The translations under genes and the position numbers were made by a program. From the NCBI GenBank assembly GCA_037447655.1, contig JBBHKE010003170.1, positions 5,851 to 30,334 of the forward strand: a stretch of 24,484 bases of DNA, given 5' to 3'. Every line of letters starts with the position of its first letter. The stretch's first letter is position 1. The notes under the pieces are model-generated. The model made no database searches. It worked only from the letters and a program-made list of their open reading frames with translations, and was not told the origin of the DNA. The DNA comes from Zygnema cylindricum. Lineage: Eukaryota > Streptophyta > Zygnematophyceae > Zygnematales > Zygnemataceae. Positions 12,985-21,555 of this stretch are shown here, piece by piece.

Positions 12985-13276
12985 AAATTGGGATGTCAGC
13001 TCGATTACCAAACCCCACCCCTTTTCCCCCACCTAATGGGAAAAGGGGAGGGGGGTGGAGGGGGTATATTATTTTCACTTACCCACGCATTCATTCACCC
13101 TGCTTGTTCTATCTTTTCCGATGTTGTGCATGCATGTCTAAAAGAGGGATGGGGTCAAAAATAAGCATTGCCACTATCAGGGGAAGCATCAACATCTGGG
13201 GTTATTTGTTGGACACTTGTGCAACCTTTTTCAGACTGCTAACAATTATCTTATGTTTCCCAGGCACGCTCGACAG
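12985..13276 (+). repeat. Direct repeat copy 1 (possible LTR fragment)
   Basis: This starts at AAATTGGGA and matches 14464-14702 over GTCAG, CGATTACCAAACCCCACC, a hairpin, a G-rich tract, TATATTATTTTCACTTACC, a CGCATTCATTCACCCTGC stretch and CATGCATGTCTA. After a ~60-bp stretch present only here, it rejoins the other copy at TTTCCCAGG and GCTCGACA. A purine-rich run just before TGTCAG at 12994 resembles a polypurine tract followed by an LTR start. The LTR reading is an inference; no end or primer site was found. Confidence 0.7.
13018..13064 (+). other. Hairpin and G-rich tract in direct repeat copy 1
   Basis: CCCCTTTTCCC at 13018-13028 pairs perfectly with GGGAAAAGGGG at 13038-13048 across a 9-base loop. 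The right arm continues into a G-rich run (GGGAAAAGGGGAGGGGGG, then TGGAGGGGG) that has enough G tracts to form a G-quadruplex. Hairpin and quadruplex would compete for the same bases. Confidence 0.75.
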
Positions 13277-14463
13277 CTGTCAAGCTTGTGTGCATTCAGG
13301 CACACCTATATTTATCTAGAATTCCCGGTCCTTTTTTTCACCAATACAGTCACAAGTGTACGAAGAGGGGGGAGTATAAAACTAGAGCATTTCCTTGCAT
13401 TTCCAAAACCTAGGGCAACACACTTTAGTTCGCGCCCAACTGGGGTGGGACAACAAAGTTATTCCGACTCAAAGATTGCGGTTTTGCCACATGGGACCAG
13501 TTTCCACCAGCCCTTGCGGGGGGTACATTGTGGAGCTCCACGTAACTTTTGGGAGTCTAATATAGATTATGTTGTTTCTTCGTCAGTTTGACTTCAGTTC
13601 AGGTCCAACCGACTTTTGGTCCATTAATTACACTAGGTCAAAGTTTGGTGTTTTTGCATCATTTAGGTACTTTGTCATTTAATAGTGGAACCCATTTTGT
13701 CTTTCGGCCGCGGATCTATTTTGTCTTTGCCGTCGCAGGGAGTGTAACATTTTGCCCCTAGTGTAGTACGACTTACTTTGTCCAATGTCAATTTAATTGC
13801 ATTTGCTCTCTGCTCATTGGCTACTTGCATTGCGTTGACCTTTTGGACCTAAAACTGAACAAAATTTGATGTATAACGCACTTGGGTCGAAAGGGACGGG
13901 CTGCTTTTTTAGTACTATCTCCTAAGAAAAAACCTCCAAAAAATCCAAGCAAACCTTTTATGGCGAACTTATGTCCTTCGTGTTTGACTCTATTACCATC
14001 TCCGTTTTGAATTTGTATTTTTTGAGAATCCTATTTCGGGCAAGTAGTAGGCACTACCGACCCTTTGGGCGATTTGGACTTTTTCCTATTTGAAACTGAG
14101 AAGGGTCTTCTCAAATCCGTCGATGGAAACCGAGGGGTAAAAGAGGATCTTAACTGTTTTCGTTACCACTGGGAGAGATTCGTCTCCTCTTTGTGTCATC
14201 GTTGATTTCCGGGGTATATTGAGCTTGCTTTGCCAATTTTCTTAATTATATCTTTCATTCTATTTTCTAGGGTAAGGTGATGTTGTTTAATTTGAAACGA
14301 CTTTTTTTTTATTTCTATTTTTTTGCGTGTAAATTCATTTATGTATTTTTTGGTAGTCTTTATTTGTCTTTGGAGGAATTTTTAGCCTGAGTGGACTGCT
14401 AGAACCTTCGGGAAAAATGGGGGTTCTGAGTAACATTTGATAGACTTGCGACGGATAAGCACA
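13277..14463. other. Unassigned non-coding spacer
   Basis: I see no supported gene in these ~1.2 kb. Short open frames exist, for example 14026-14205 without a Met and a proline-rich frame near 13217-13591, but none has a recognisable motif. A TATA-like box lies at 13375. The stretch may be the rest of an LTR or the untranslated part of a dead element, but I found no primer site or terminal repeat to prove it. Confidence 0.5.
13375..13381 (+). promoter_or_regulatory. TATA-box-like sequence
   Basis: TATAAAA follows a purine run (GGGGGGAG) and lies 381 bp after the TGTCAG start of direct repeat copy 1. This fits a promoter inside an LTR, but it is a short motif and no transcript start can be shown. 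Confidence 0.3.
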
Positions 14464-14702
14464 AAATTGGGAGGTCAGCCCGATTACCAAACCCCACCCG
14501 TTTTTCCCCGACCTAATGGGAAAAGGGGAGGGAGGGGAGGGGGGTGGTGGGGGTATATTATTTTCACTTACCGACGCATTCATTCACCCTGCTTGTTCTA
14601 TCTTCTCCGATGTTCTACATGCATGTCTACCAAGGGACGGGGTCAAAAATGGGAATATTCGGAGCGTCGGCCCTTATCTTATTTTTCCCAGGTAGGCTCG
14701 AC
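14464..14702 (+). repeat. Direct repeat copy 2 (possible LTR fragment)
   Basis: This is the second copy of 12985-13276, offset by 1479 bp. It lacks the ~60-bp stretch near 13170-13250 of copy 1 and has GGTCAG where copy 1 has TGTCAG. Homology ends at GCTCGACAA, exactly where integrase coding of element 1 begins, so the junction is a breakpoint. The short frames read through this copy on both strands are not genes. Confidence 0.7.
14501..14553 (+). other. Hairpin and strong G-quadruplex candidate in direct repeat copy 2
   Basis: TTTTTCCCC and GGGAAAAGGGG face each other, with shorter pairing than in copy 1. The G-rich run from 14518 to 14553 contains at least five tracts of three or more G separated by 1-4 bases, a classic quadruplex pattern. 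Its conservation in both copies suggests it belongs to the repeat family. Confidence 0.7.
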
Positions 14703-14704
14703 AA

Positions 14705-15450
14705 CACACAGATATGTGGGGACCCGCAAAAGTCTTGTCACCCGGAGGAAAGAGGTTTATGATGACCATCACTGATGATTGGTATCGGTTTTCAAAAGTA
14801 TATTTTCTGAAAAATAAATTAGAAGCCCCAAAGTACTTTAAGCAATACAAGGCATGGAGTGAGCAACTCCATGAAACCCTAATCAAGAAAGTGAGGAGTG
14901 AGAACTTGTGAGAGTATACCTCAAACCAGCTTGAGGATTTTCTGAGAGAAATGGAGTACAACATCAAAAGACAGTACCAGAAAATCTTAAACACAATGAT
15001 GTAGCCGAGAGGTTGAATATGACACTAAGTGATAGTGCCAAAAGTATATTGTCTGATAAAAAGATAGGAAAAAAATACTAGGCTGAGGCAATGAATTACG
15101 CCAACTATCTAATGAATAGAGTCCTTACTTTGGCATTTAAAGGAAAATCACCCTATAAGAGATGGATTGGCCGAAAACCGGATATATCACACTAAAAGGT
15201 TTTTGGTAGTCAAGTGTTCTTTCTAGATACAGATCGGTCAAATTGAAAATTATAATCTAAATGAAAACAAAGATACCTGCTAGAATATGATGCAGATGTA
15301 AAAAGGTATAGAGTTGATGATCTTAAAAGAGAAGGCATTATTCTAGTTAAGCACCTAGTTAATATGGATGAAGGGAAATCAGTAGATCCCTTTAAGCATA
15401 CAAAGTCAATAAGTTATTCAGCCAATCAATCATTCATTCAGATTTGAGTT
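14705..15450 (+). pseudogene. Copia integrase core, broken (element 1)
   Basis: The frame opens with HTDMWGP (14705-14725), the conserved start of the copia integrase core. Its Asp at 14711 is the first catalytic residue. MTITDDWYRFSKVYFLKNK follows. The second catalytic Asp, normally in an SDNGGEY motif, has become Glu (SEN at 14897-14905) and is followed by a TGA. The catalytic Glu survives in DVAERLN (GAG at 15007), but the distance from the second site is 107 bases instead of 108, so one base has been lost. Downstream are GKSPYKRWIGRKPDISH and KVFGSQVFFLDTDRSN, the typical post-core segment, then YDADVKRYRV. Stops replace conserved Trp or Leu at several places. In life this enzyme inserts element cDNA into chromosomes. 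This copy cannot. Confidence 0.88.
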
Positions 15451-16531
15451 AGAAAATACTGATGACTTTGAGCTCCCTAACTATGCACGTTTCCCAGAAA
15501 ATTTTAATATTGCAAGTACAGATCAGACCGGGAAAGAACCGGTAGTGAAAACTTAAGTGACATATCGGCCAAAAGCGAAAGACGTGGCGAGATTGAATCA
15601 GAACCAATGGAGAGGGGAGAAGTTAAATTCGTTAGAAAGAATCCACGAAAGCCATTTATTCCAACGACAAATTTTGAGGGAGGAAAGAGAAACAACAAAA
15701 GGCTGGAAGAAAAACAAGTTAATAAAAAGGTAATCAGACTGTCTCATCCAGATGAACCTCAAACTTATAGAGAGACAATGAACTGTCTAGAGAGAAATCG
15801 ATGGAAGACAGCCATTAATGAGGAGATAACCTCAATTATAGGGACAGATACTTTGGAGCTGGTGTAATGCCCACCTGACCAAAAGCCAATTGGGTGTAAA
15901 TAAGTATTCAAACTAGAAATCAATTTAGATAACTCCATTGAGAACTACAAGGCTCGTTTATTGACCAAACGGTTCACCCAAAAAGAGGGAACCGACTATG
16001 AGGAAACCTTTGCTCTAGTCGTCAGATTTCCCTCCGTCTGTATCCTTCTCAGTTTCGCGGCAACGAAACATATGGAGGTACACTAGATGGACATGAAGAC
16101 AACCTTTCTACATGGAGAGCTAGAAAAAGAGACCTCAATGCGACAACCTAAAGGATTCGTGGAGCAAGGAGTTGAGAGCAAGGTATGTCGATTGATCAAA
16201 TCTCTTTATGGCCTAAAACAGGTGCCTCGGCAATGGAACAAGAAGCTTGGTGAGTTTTTTACTGGTCTAAGATACATTTAAATCAGTTCAAATCATTCAA
16301 ATTACCTCTTTGAAGATGAGGAAGGTATCATCTTTATTGCCATTTACGTTGATGATTTGCTTGTATTGAGAAAGTCTATAAATAAAATCAATAAATTGAA
16401 AATGGATCTTAAAAGTAAACATAAGATGAAGTATATAGAAGTGGCAAGATACATTTAGGGAATTCAAGTAGCAAGAGACAAAGATAGGAGAAGAATCAGA
16501 TAAACTTAGAAGGAGGCTATTAATGTTTTGA
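15451..16531 (+). pseudogene. Copia reverse transcriptase, broken (element 1)
   Basis: Positions 15451-15606 are the hydrophilic linker between integrase and RT. From 15607 one reading frame covers the RT: TYRETMNCLERNRWKTAINE, then PIGCK, NYKARLLTKRFTQKEGTDYE, ETFALVVRFPSV, MDMKTTFLHGELEKE (first catalytic Asp codon at 16090), RLIKSLYGLKQVPRQWNKKL, and the catalytic YVDD box at 16345-16356 followed by LLVL. The frame stays the same for about 900 bp but holds several stops, for example TAA at 15865, TAG at 16084, TAA at 16279 and more after 16450. Most fall where the family has Trp, Gln or Leu. Homology ends near 16531, before the connection domain and RNase H. This is an RNA-dependent DNA polymerase remnant, not functional. 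Confidence 0.93.
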
Positions 16532-16548
16532 AAACTTCAGTCCTCACT

Positions 16549-16570
16549 ACTCCTCATATGTGAGGGGAGT
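16549..16570. other. Imperfect palindrome at the end of element 1
   Basis: ACTCCTCATATGTGAGGGGAGT is nearly self-complementary around CATATG (two arms of about 9 bases with one extra G; written here as seen in 22 bases split as ACTCCTCATAT and GTGAGGGGAGT). It lies close to where RT homology stops and may mark the breakpoint. Confidence 0.5.
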
Positions 16571-16759
16571 GCCTTTTAGGTAGTTAGTTTTTTGTGGAAG
16601 CTTGGTTCAGTATGTACCTGAATAAGTGTGACAGTGAATAGTGAGGGAGTACACTCTGTATCTCATTTGCGGGACATGCGTCACCAAAATGAGATGATAC
16701 ACTCCGCAAAACTCGATTCTACGACTCAGATTCACTAGAAGATCGAGGTGTCACAGAAA

Positions 16760-16778
16760 GTTTCATCTTCGATGAAAC
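16760..16778. other. Perfect 8-bp hairpin
   Basis: GTTTCATC-TTC-GATGAAAC is a perfect 8-bp stem with a 3-base loop. No U run follows and the window is eukaryotic, so it is not called a terminator. It may be a fold in the transcript of an LTR. Confidence 0.7.
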
Positions 16779-17401
16779 ATCTCAAAGATGGACGACGAAG
16801 ATTTGCTACCGACGAGCGCTGGTCAACCGAGACCACGTCTATGATTATCCGACCTATTTGGTACAGTATAGTGTGACGGAACATATCCATGTTTTGTACA
16901 TAAACATGTTTTGTTTGATTAAGGACTCAGTTCAAATTCATTTTGTATGACATACCTTGACGTATTCAGGTATCTTCCATAGCTCGGGTAGGTATTATTA
17001 ATGCATGGCTAAGATACCTTATTACCTTGGTTAGGATAATGAGTGAATAATAGCTTTCACAAGGACATATCTTTTAATTATAAGGGTTATGACTTAACCA
17101 TTTCAAAAGTTACGCACTTGTTGTTTCAAATTATGCTTTAGCATTTTGATAACTTTGACTAAGATTTTCTCTCACATCTGTATGCACATTAATCTTTAAA
17201 TTTGAACTTATGTTTTTATTTGTACTATCTAGATTGTGCCAGAGTTGTAGGCCAATTGGTTGCCTATTTTGTCTTTGGTTGTGTTCCAAAGTTGTATGTT
17301 TTTTTAGGCATCTATGAGAGCTTCTTGGTTGTATTAATTTTGTGATGACTACTCCTGCCTCATCTTCATATTCAATGGGTGTAGTAGCCACAAAAAAATA
17401 G

Positions 17402-17415
17402 GTTACGGGCCCGCC
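17402..17415 (+). promoter_or_regulatory. Primer-binding site of element 2, half-tRNA type, diverged
   Basis: GTTACGGGCCCGCC matches 12 of 14 bases of GTTATGGGCCCACC, the complement of the plant initiator tRNA-Met anticodon arm and the primer site of the nested element. The following CCCTCAAGG also matches the nested element (CCATCTAGG), where it encodes the first Gag residues. So this is the same feature in a related family. The two changes remove the ATG. Confidence 0.65.
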
Positions 17416-17996
17416 CTCAAGGATACCAATTTTGATGGAAAAAATTACCTTTACTAGTCTGATTTGGTTTTGTCTTACTTTACTCAGGTTAAATTGTTTG
17501 ATGTTGTAGATGGCAGTCTTGCTGAAACTGATGCATCCAATGGTGGGAATATCAGCACGCTTTGCATCTCTTAAAGTTAATGATTTCAAAGGATTTACTT
17601 ATGTCACATATTAAGATGAAAAATGCATCAAAAATTCGGAATTCACCGAAAACTATCTATTTGAAAGTTAATCTTCAGCATGAGATTATTAGATCTACGA
17701 ACATTTGGGATTATAGGTATACAGGTGGTAGCATGGCTGAATATTGTAATAGACTTAGACTTTTGTTGACATAAAAAGCATGTTCAGAAAGGAAATTCTC
17801 TCCTTGTCATCAGGCTATGATTTTTATGCAAGGTCTTTCGAAGAATATAAAGGAGCCTCAACAAATTTGAAAAAATTGGATAAGTCAACCTGGAAGCTAG
17901 CAACAGCTATACAACTAGTTCTAGAGGAAGAGTCAACAGCTATAGCTCTTAATTAATAAAATTCTTTTGTAGCCTTTAATACTCAGTATTAAAGAA
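17416..17996 (+). pseudogene. Copia Gag, broken (element 2)
   Basis: Gag is the capsid and RNA-packaging protein of the virus-like particle. Right after the primer site one frame reads TNFDGKNYLY, stop, SDLVLSYFTQVKLFDVVDGS, the standard start of copia Gag with a stop in place of a conserved Trp. A change of frame near 17575 leads to KMKNASKIRNSPKTIYLK, VNLQHEIIRSTNIWDYRYTG and GSMAEYCNRLRLLL, the middle of the capsid region, ending at TAA at 17772. More fragments continue to about 17960. The starting Met is lost if, as in the nested element, translation began inside the primer site. Small gag frames on the other strand here are shadows. Confidence 0.8.
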
Positions 17997-18141
17997 ATAG
18001 ATCCCAGGGCTACTAAGGTTTTCAACCATATAACAAGTGTGTCTATTGTTACAGTCAATGACATCTGTTATAGATCCCAAGGTTACTAAGGTTTTCAACC
18101 ATATAACAAGTGTGTCTATTGTTACAGTCAAGGACATCTGT
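17997..18141 (+). repeat. 73-bp tandem duplication of the Gag zinc knuckle region
   Basis: ATAGATCCCA at 17997 recurs at 18070, and the two 73-bp copies differ at only a few bases. Each contains the zinc knuckle. In copy 2 it reads CVYCYSQGHLYK-stop-C (18111-18152), a CX2CX4HX4C nucleocapsid motif with a stop at a variable position. In copy 1 the conserved Gly before His is TGA (CVYCYSQ-stop-H from 18038). Since 73 is not a multiple of 3, the duplication also shifts the frame. Confidence 0.9.
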
Positions 18142-18377
18142 ACAAATAGTGTTCTAAGTTTCTTAAAGCTTTTGAGACAGGTGTGTTCAAAAATGGATGG
18201 AAGCCAAGAGGGATCTAGATACCACAAAGGCCATTTTTTTCATCACCAACACCTCCGTCCAAAACTGAGGCATTTTCAGCTGACACACCGTAGTCTAAAT
18301 CCGTTGACAAGGGAAATGCGCAGGGTGTTGTAAGCTTTCCAAAAAGTAACGACAAAGAGTTCTTTGCTCTTGCAAAA

Positions 18378-18644
18378 TTGATCGAGGGAGACAAAGACCA
18401 CGGGTGGATCATGGACTCCGCAAGTTCTTCTCATATATGTTGGAACAAGGATTCCTTCACAGATCTGAAACCTATTCCAACTAGGCCGTTTTATTATGTA
18501 TGTGGTGCCACAATTGAAGCAAAAGCTCAAAAAATTATCATCTTTCTGTGTGAGATAGATAGAGAGGCAGTTCTTAAAAGTCTCTATAATGTATTGTATG
18601 TCCCTCATTTCAAAAAGAATTTGTTTTCTACCTTAGTTGCATAA
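18378..18644 (+). pseudogene. Copia aspartic protease (element 2)
   Basis: The frame includes HGWIMDSASSSHICWNKDSF, the catalytic Asp loop of copia proteases, and ends with YNVLYVPHFKKNLFSTL, the conserved C-terminal protease segment. The catalytic triplet is D-S-A; many copia proteases have DSG, but DTA and DSA occur in plant lineages, so this alone does not prove loss of activity. The Met at the start lies inside the polyprotein and is not a real start. About 88 codons are open, the best kept part of the pol region. The enzyme cuts the Gag-Pol polyprotein. As the surrounding polyprotein is broken, it is inactive as a gene. Confidence 0.88.
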
Positions 18645-19640
18645 AATAGAGGTTTTAAAATATTTCACAAGCAAGGAAAGAAAATAGTAAACAAAGAGGG
18701 GAGGGTAGTTGTAATCGAAACTAGAGGCCCAAACAATTCGTATCGAATAAACCTGGTTAATACATCTTTTTTTCCTTTCTCCAATGTCCTATTTGATAAT
18801 TTTTTGTGGCATAAAAGGTGGGATCTTGTTCATAATGACAAGTTGGAAAAGATGATTAAGAATGACATGGTAGAATGAGTTAAACTTGGTCTACGACAAT
18901 CAAATATCTGTGATGGTTGTGCTTTAAGCAAGCTTCATAAACTTCCCTTACCTTAAGCTACAAATTTTAGAGCAACAAACCTTTTAAAACTTATTAATTT
19001 CAGATGTATCGGGACCCTCCAAAATACCACCTCTTGCTGGCAGCAAATACTTTGTCACATTTACAAACGATTTCTCCAGATTTTCGCAAGATCTATTTCA
19101 TGAACGAGAAAAAGGAGGTCTTCACTCACTACTAACACTTTTGGATCTGGGCAGAAAAGCTTTATGGCATATCCATTCTTTCATTAAGATCTGACAATGA
19201 AGGTGAATAAACTTCCAATGAATTTGCTTCTTATTTAAAATAAAAGGATATCTCTTATCAGTTTACAGTTCCATATACTCCTGAACAGAATGGAGTTTCA
19301 GAAAAGGCTAATTAGAACTCTATCTGAGAGTGTTAAATCTATGATGGCATATAAAGGAAGAGATACTAAGTTTTAGGCTAAATATTACCAAACTGCAACC
19401 TATATTAGGAACAGATTAGAAACTATATCTGTTCAAGGAAAGACACCTTATGAAGTATGGACTTGCAAAAAACCAGATGTTAGTCACTTCAAAGTTTTTG
19501 GTAGCGAGTGCTTTGTACTACACAATTTACCAAATTGGAAACTGAGGCCAAAGTCTAAACCTGGAATTTTCATATGATATGATGTTGAATCTTTAGGATA
19601 TAGAGTTTATTGTCCTTAAAAACATGCGATCCATATTGCC
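18645..19640 (+). pseudogene. Copia pre-integrase zinc motif and integrase, broken (element 2)
   Basis: The stretch starts with the end of protease and a linker. LWHKRWDLVHNDKLEKM (from 18804) and NICDGCALSKLHKLP (Cys at 18909 and 18918) form the HHCC zinc motif that precedes integrase. The core follows: SDVSGPSKIPPLAG (first Asp at 19003), KYFVTFTNDFSRF, then after a frameshift KIYFMNEKKEVF, LRSDNEGE (second Asp at 19193), QFTVPYTPEQNGVSEKAN (Glu at 19301). The second Asp and the Glu are separated by exactly 35 residues, the DD35E spacing. A later frame change gives TYIRNRLETISVQGKTPYE, VWTCKKPDVSHFKVFGSECF and GYRVY. Stops stand at several conserved Trp and Tyr positions. All three catalytic residues survive but the frame does not. 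Confidence 0.9.
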
Positions 19641-20395
19641 ATAAATATTCAGGGGAATGATGAGAGGGAGTCCATAGATGTATTTAGTATAGATGAAAAT
19701 GAGAAGAAATAAAAACTGCAGGAATATGTCATCTTGGATCATATTCCATTTCAGTCAGTCGGCGGCTTCTACTTTTTTGTCTAATAGAACGCCAAATAAT
19801 GGAGTACAACCAGCAACCGCCCAACCAAGTGCAGCTGATACTTCTCTTCCTCGACCTCAAATTGGAAATCGGAATCCAACAATTCCAACCTCAAATTTTC
19901 CGGGGGGGAGAAGATAGAGTTCTCCCTTAAGGGGAAAACAAAGTTCATAAGTTTTTTTTGCAAGCACTATGGAGCCTTTTACCATTGAAAAAGGATTTTC
20001 TATTCTCAAAAAAGATCACTAGATTGCAGCAACAAATGATGAGATAAAGTCGATAATGGAAGCTCAAACATGGGATCTTGTGGAACTTCCACTAGATCGG
20101 AAAGCCATTGGATGGAAGTGGGTCTTCAAAGTGAAGCTAAATCCACACAGCACCATTTAAAGATATAAAGCTCAGCTGGTTGCAAAGGGTTTTAGGAAGA
20201 AAGAGGGAATGAACTATTAGGAAACTTTCTCTCATGTTGTCACGTTTCTCATTATTAGAGTCTTATTGTCCTTAGCTGCAATTGAGAACAAAAAGCTGCA
20301 TCAAATAGATGTTAAAACTGCTTTCTTGTATGGAGACTTAGAGGAAGTGATTCATATGAAAAAAACAGAAGGGTATGCTGAAAAAAGAAACAAAA
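19641..20395 (+). pseudogene. Copia reverse transcriptase, N-terminal half, broken (element 2)
   Basis: Positions 19641-20000 are the Ser/Pro-rich linker (for example AATAQPSAADTSLPRP-like text near 19815). RT starts near 20020: TNDEIKSIMEAQTWDLVELP, KAIGWKWVFKVKLNP, RYKAQLVAKGFRKKEGMNY, then ENKKLHQIDVKTAFLYGDLE with the first catalytic Asp (codon at 20308-20310). It ends at GYAEKRNK, where the nested LTR begins at 20396. Stops interrupt it at 20158 and 20218. The segment with SLYGLKQ and YVDD, normally about 100 residues further on, is absent from this window. The piece after the insertion starts at RNase H, so the loss is a deletion and not only an interruption. Confidence 0.9.
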
Positions 20396-20620
20396 TGAAA
20401 TTATATGGACTCCATTCCCCCTCAGAAGTCGCAGATCCAAAGAAGCTTATCTAGATAGTGCCAACTCCAACTTGATACAAACCCAAATGACTGAAACCTT
20501 GACAGTCACAACCCCAATAAAGCTTCACCCCTATAAAAGACTTTATGTGTGCTCCGTTCCCTCACAAAATGCAAAGTTAGAATATGAGTATTTGGACACA
20601 TTCCCCTACATTGGCTTTCC

Positions 20621-20628
20621 CTTATAAA
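20621..20628 (-). promoter_or_regulatory. TATA-like box of the 3' LTR
   Basis: The - strand reads TTTATAAGG, about 930 bp into the LTR and about 230 bp before its end. The same sequence sits at the same place in the 5' LTR (23403-23410). It would put the R-U5 part at about 200 bp. The + strand also reads TATAAAAG here, so orientation rests on the element and not on the motif. Confidence 0.5.
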
Positions 20629-21003
20629 AGCAGCCACCCTGGCAAGAAAAATCTTTGACCGACTACACCTCTGTGTAGCCTAGACTCCCTTGAGTCCGCA
20701 ACAAAATGAATCTCTAAATTTTCTCCCCTCAGCAGTTTGTCATGGCTGGTCAAAGTTGACATTTTGTACAGAAGCTCTCTTAGAGAGAGGCGGCTACCTT
20801 CTATTTTCCTAAGTCTCAAAACACATCTCTAAACCCTCTAGAACTGATGTATGCACCAATCACAGGATTGGACCGTACATAAATTATAGGTGCCGGAGTA
20901 CTTTGAGAACGCTATCCGTACGGCATGGCCATACTGTAGCATTTATCAGATTTAGACTCGTAATCGTGCACTTTAGAGATTCTGTAATCATGTAAGATGT
21001 TGC

Positions 21004-21009
21004 CACGTG
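21004..21009. promoter_or_regulatory. CACGTG (G-box) in U3 of the 3' LTR
   Basis: The motif GCCACGTG lies in a conserved block, TGTTGCCACGTGTTGTTC, shared with the 5' LTR (CACGTG at 23785-23790), upstream of the TATA-like box. Plant G-boxes bind bZIP and bHLH factors in light and stress responses. Binding here is an inference from the motif and its conservation between two otherwise diverged LTRs. Confidence 0.45.
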
Positions 21010-21247
21010 TTGTTCAAAGTGGCAACGTCCCAAAACCGCCAAAAAGGTCCTTCTCGCGAGATCGGCGCTTACCATGAGTCTAATTAGATTGGATTAAAAA
21101 ATAAACTGTTGAAATAAGTGTTCCCACTATTTATTTTGTGCGGTACAATAGTATACATCATGTTCTATGTTCTTGCAAATGTTTCATTAGTTAAATGAAA
21201 TGTCCTACGTGTAAATGTTTAAATAGATATCAAACCCTGTACACATT

Positions 21248-21310
21248 AGCACTGGTCTTAGACTAGACAAACTAACGCAGCACTGGTCCTAGACTGGACA
21301 AAGCTAACGG
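21248..21310. repeat. Two 31-32 bp tandem repeats in U3
   Basis: AGCACTGGTCTTAGACTAGA starts at 21248, and the same sequence with a few changes starts again at 21279, each ending CTAACG. They lie in the U3 part of the LTR, where short tandem repeats often act as enhancers in plant retrotransposons. The partner 5' LTR lacks this part. Confidence 0.75.
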
Positions 21311-21555
21311 TTACAGGCAGATTGACATACGGTAGTAGCCATGATCAAATCGTGGGTCTGTCAATCGCCTTTTTGGGAAATCTACCAAAGCTACTCTTTG
21401 TCTCTCTAGAGGGCCTCGGTATCCATGGCTCTAGCTCCCTATCCAGCCTTTTGTGACAACAACAAGTGTGGGGGCTTGGAGAGAGAAGTTAGAGGCAGAC
21501 TGCCTTTGCTGTTTTCTATCTTAATACAGACTTATAAATTACTTAAATTTCAACA

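Larger units (their letters stand above)
14703..16531 (+). mobile_element. Element 1: decayed Ty1/copia fragment
   Basis: Integrase is followed by reverse transcriptase, the order that defines Ty1/copia (Pseudoviridae-type) elements as opposed to gypsy. Gag, protease, RNase H and both LTRs are missing or unrecognisable. The left edge abuts direct repeat copy 2. The right edge falls in the RT connection region, near 16531, where homology stops. Many stops and at least one frameshift show an old, inactive copy. Confidence 0.9.
16532..17401. other. Gene-free stretch between the two copia elements
   Basis: No coding homology is visible on either strand; the short - strand frame at 17131-17589 overlaps element 2 and has no motif. 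The stretch should contain the 5' LTR of element 2, because a primer site starts at 17402. Its left end could not be fixed: I found no match to the 3' LTR start TGTAGAAATTAG. GAGGGGAG|TG at 16562-16571 looks like a polypurine tract plus LTR start, which would make part of this the 3' LTR of element 1 (weak). An imperfect inverted repeat (GTATCTCATTT near 16658, AAATGAGATGATAC near 16687) is also present. Confidence 0.45.
20396..21555 (-). repeat. 3' LTR of the nested element, complete, 1160 bp
   Basis: On the - strand the LTR starts TGTTGAAATTTAAG right after a polypurine tract and ends ...AATTTCA. On the + strand it starts TGAAATT and ends TTTCAACA, so it keeps TG...CA ends. Positions 20396-21140 match 23176-23920. 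The remaining ~415 bp (21141-21555, the beginning of U3) have no partner in the window. A TATA-like box and a tandem repeat lie inside. Short frames on either strand in this LTR (for example near 20622-21075 and 21425-21664) are not genes. Confidence 0.85.

Noticed and set aside
12993-13591. Two overlapping + strand open frames
   Set aside because: They run through the G/C-rich hairpin repeat, have no recognisable motif, and the matching frame in the second repeat copy differs; chance frames.
14026-14205. Open frame without a Met, 59 codons
   Set aside because: It has no start codon, motif or neighbour that supports it; length is within chance.
14335-14994. Minus-strand open frames
   Set aside because: One reads through the repeat copy and the other is the shadow of the integrase on the + strand.
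16562-16571. GAGGGGAG|TG as 3' border and LTR start of element 1
   Set aside because: RNase H is missing before it, it lies in a palindrome, and no second LTR copy was found; kept only as a weak possibility.
16760-16778. Hairpin as a transcription terminator
   Set aside because: The window is eukaryotic and no T run follows the stem.
21121-21140. Placing the nested LTR border at 21140, where the two copies stop matching
   Set aside because: No purine tract or TG/CA end is found there, whereas 21555/21556 has both. The shorter match is explained by truncation of the other LTR.
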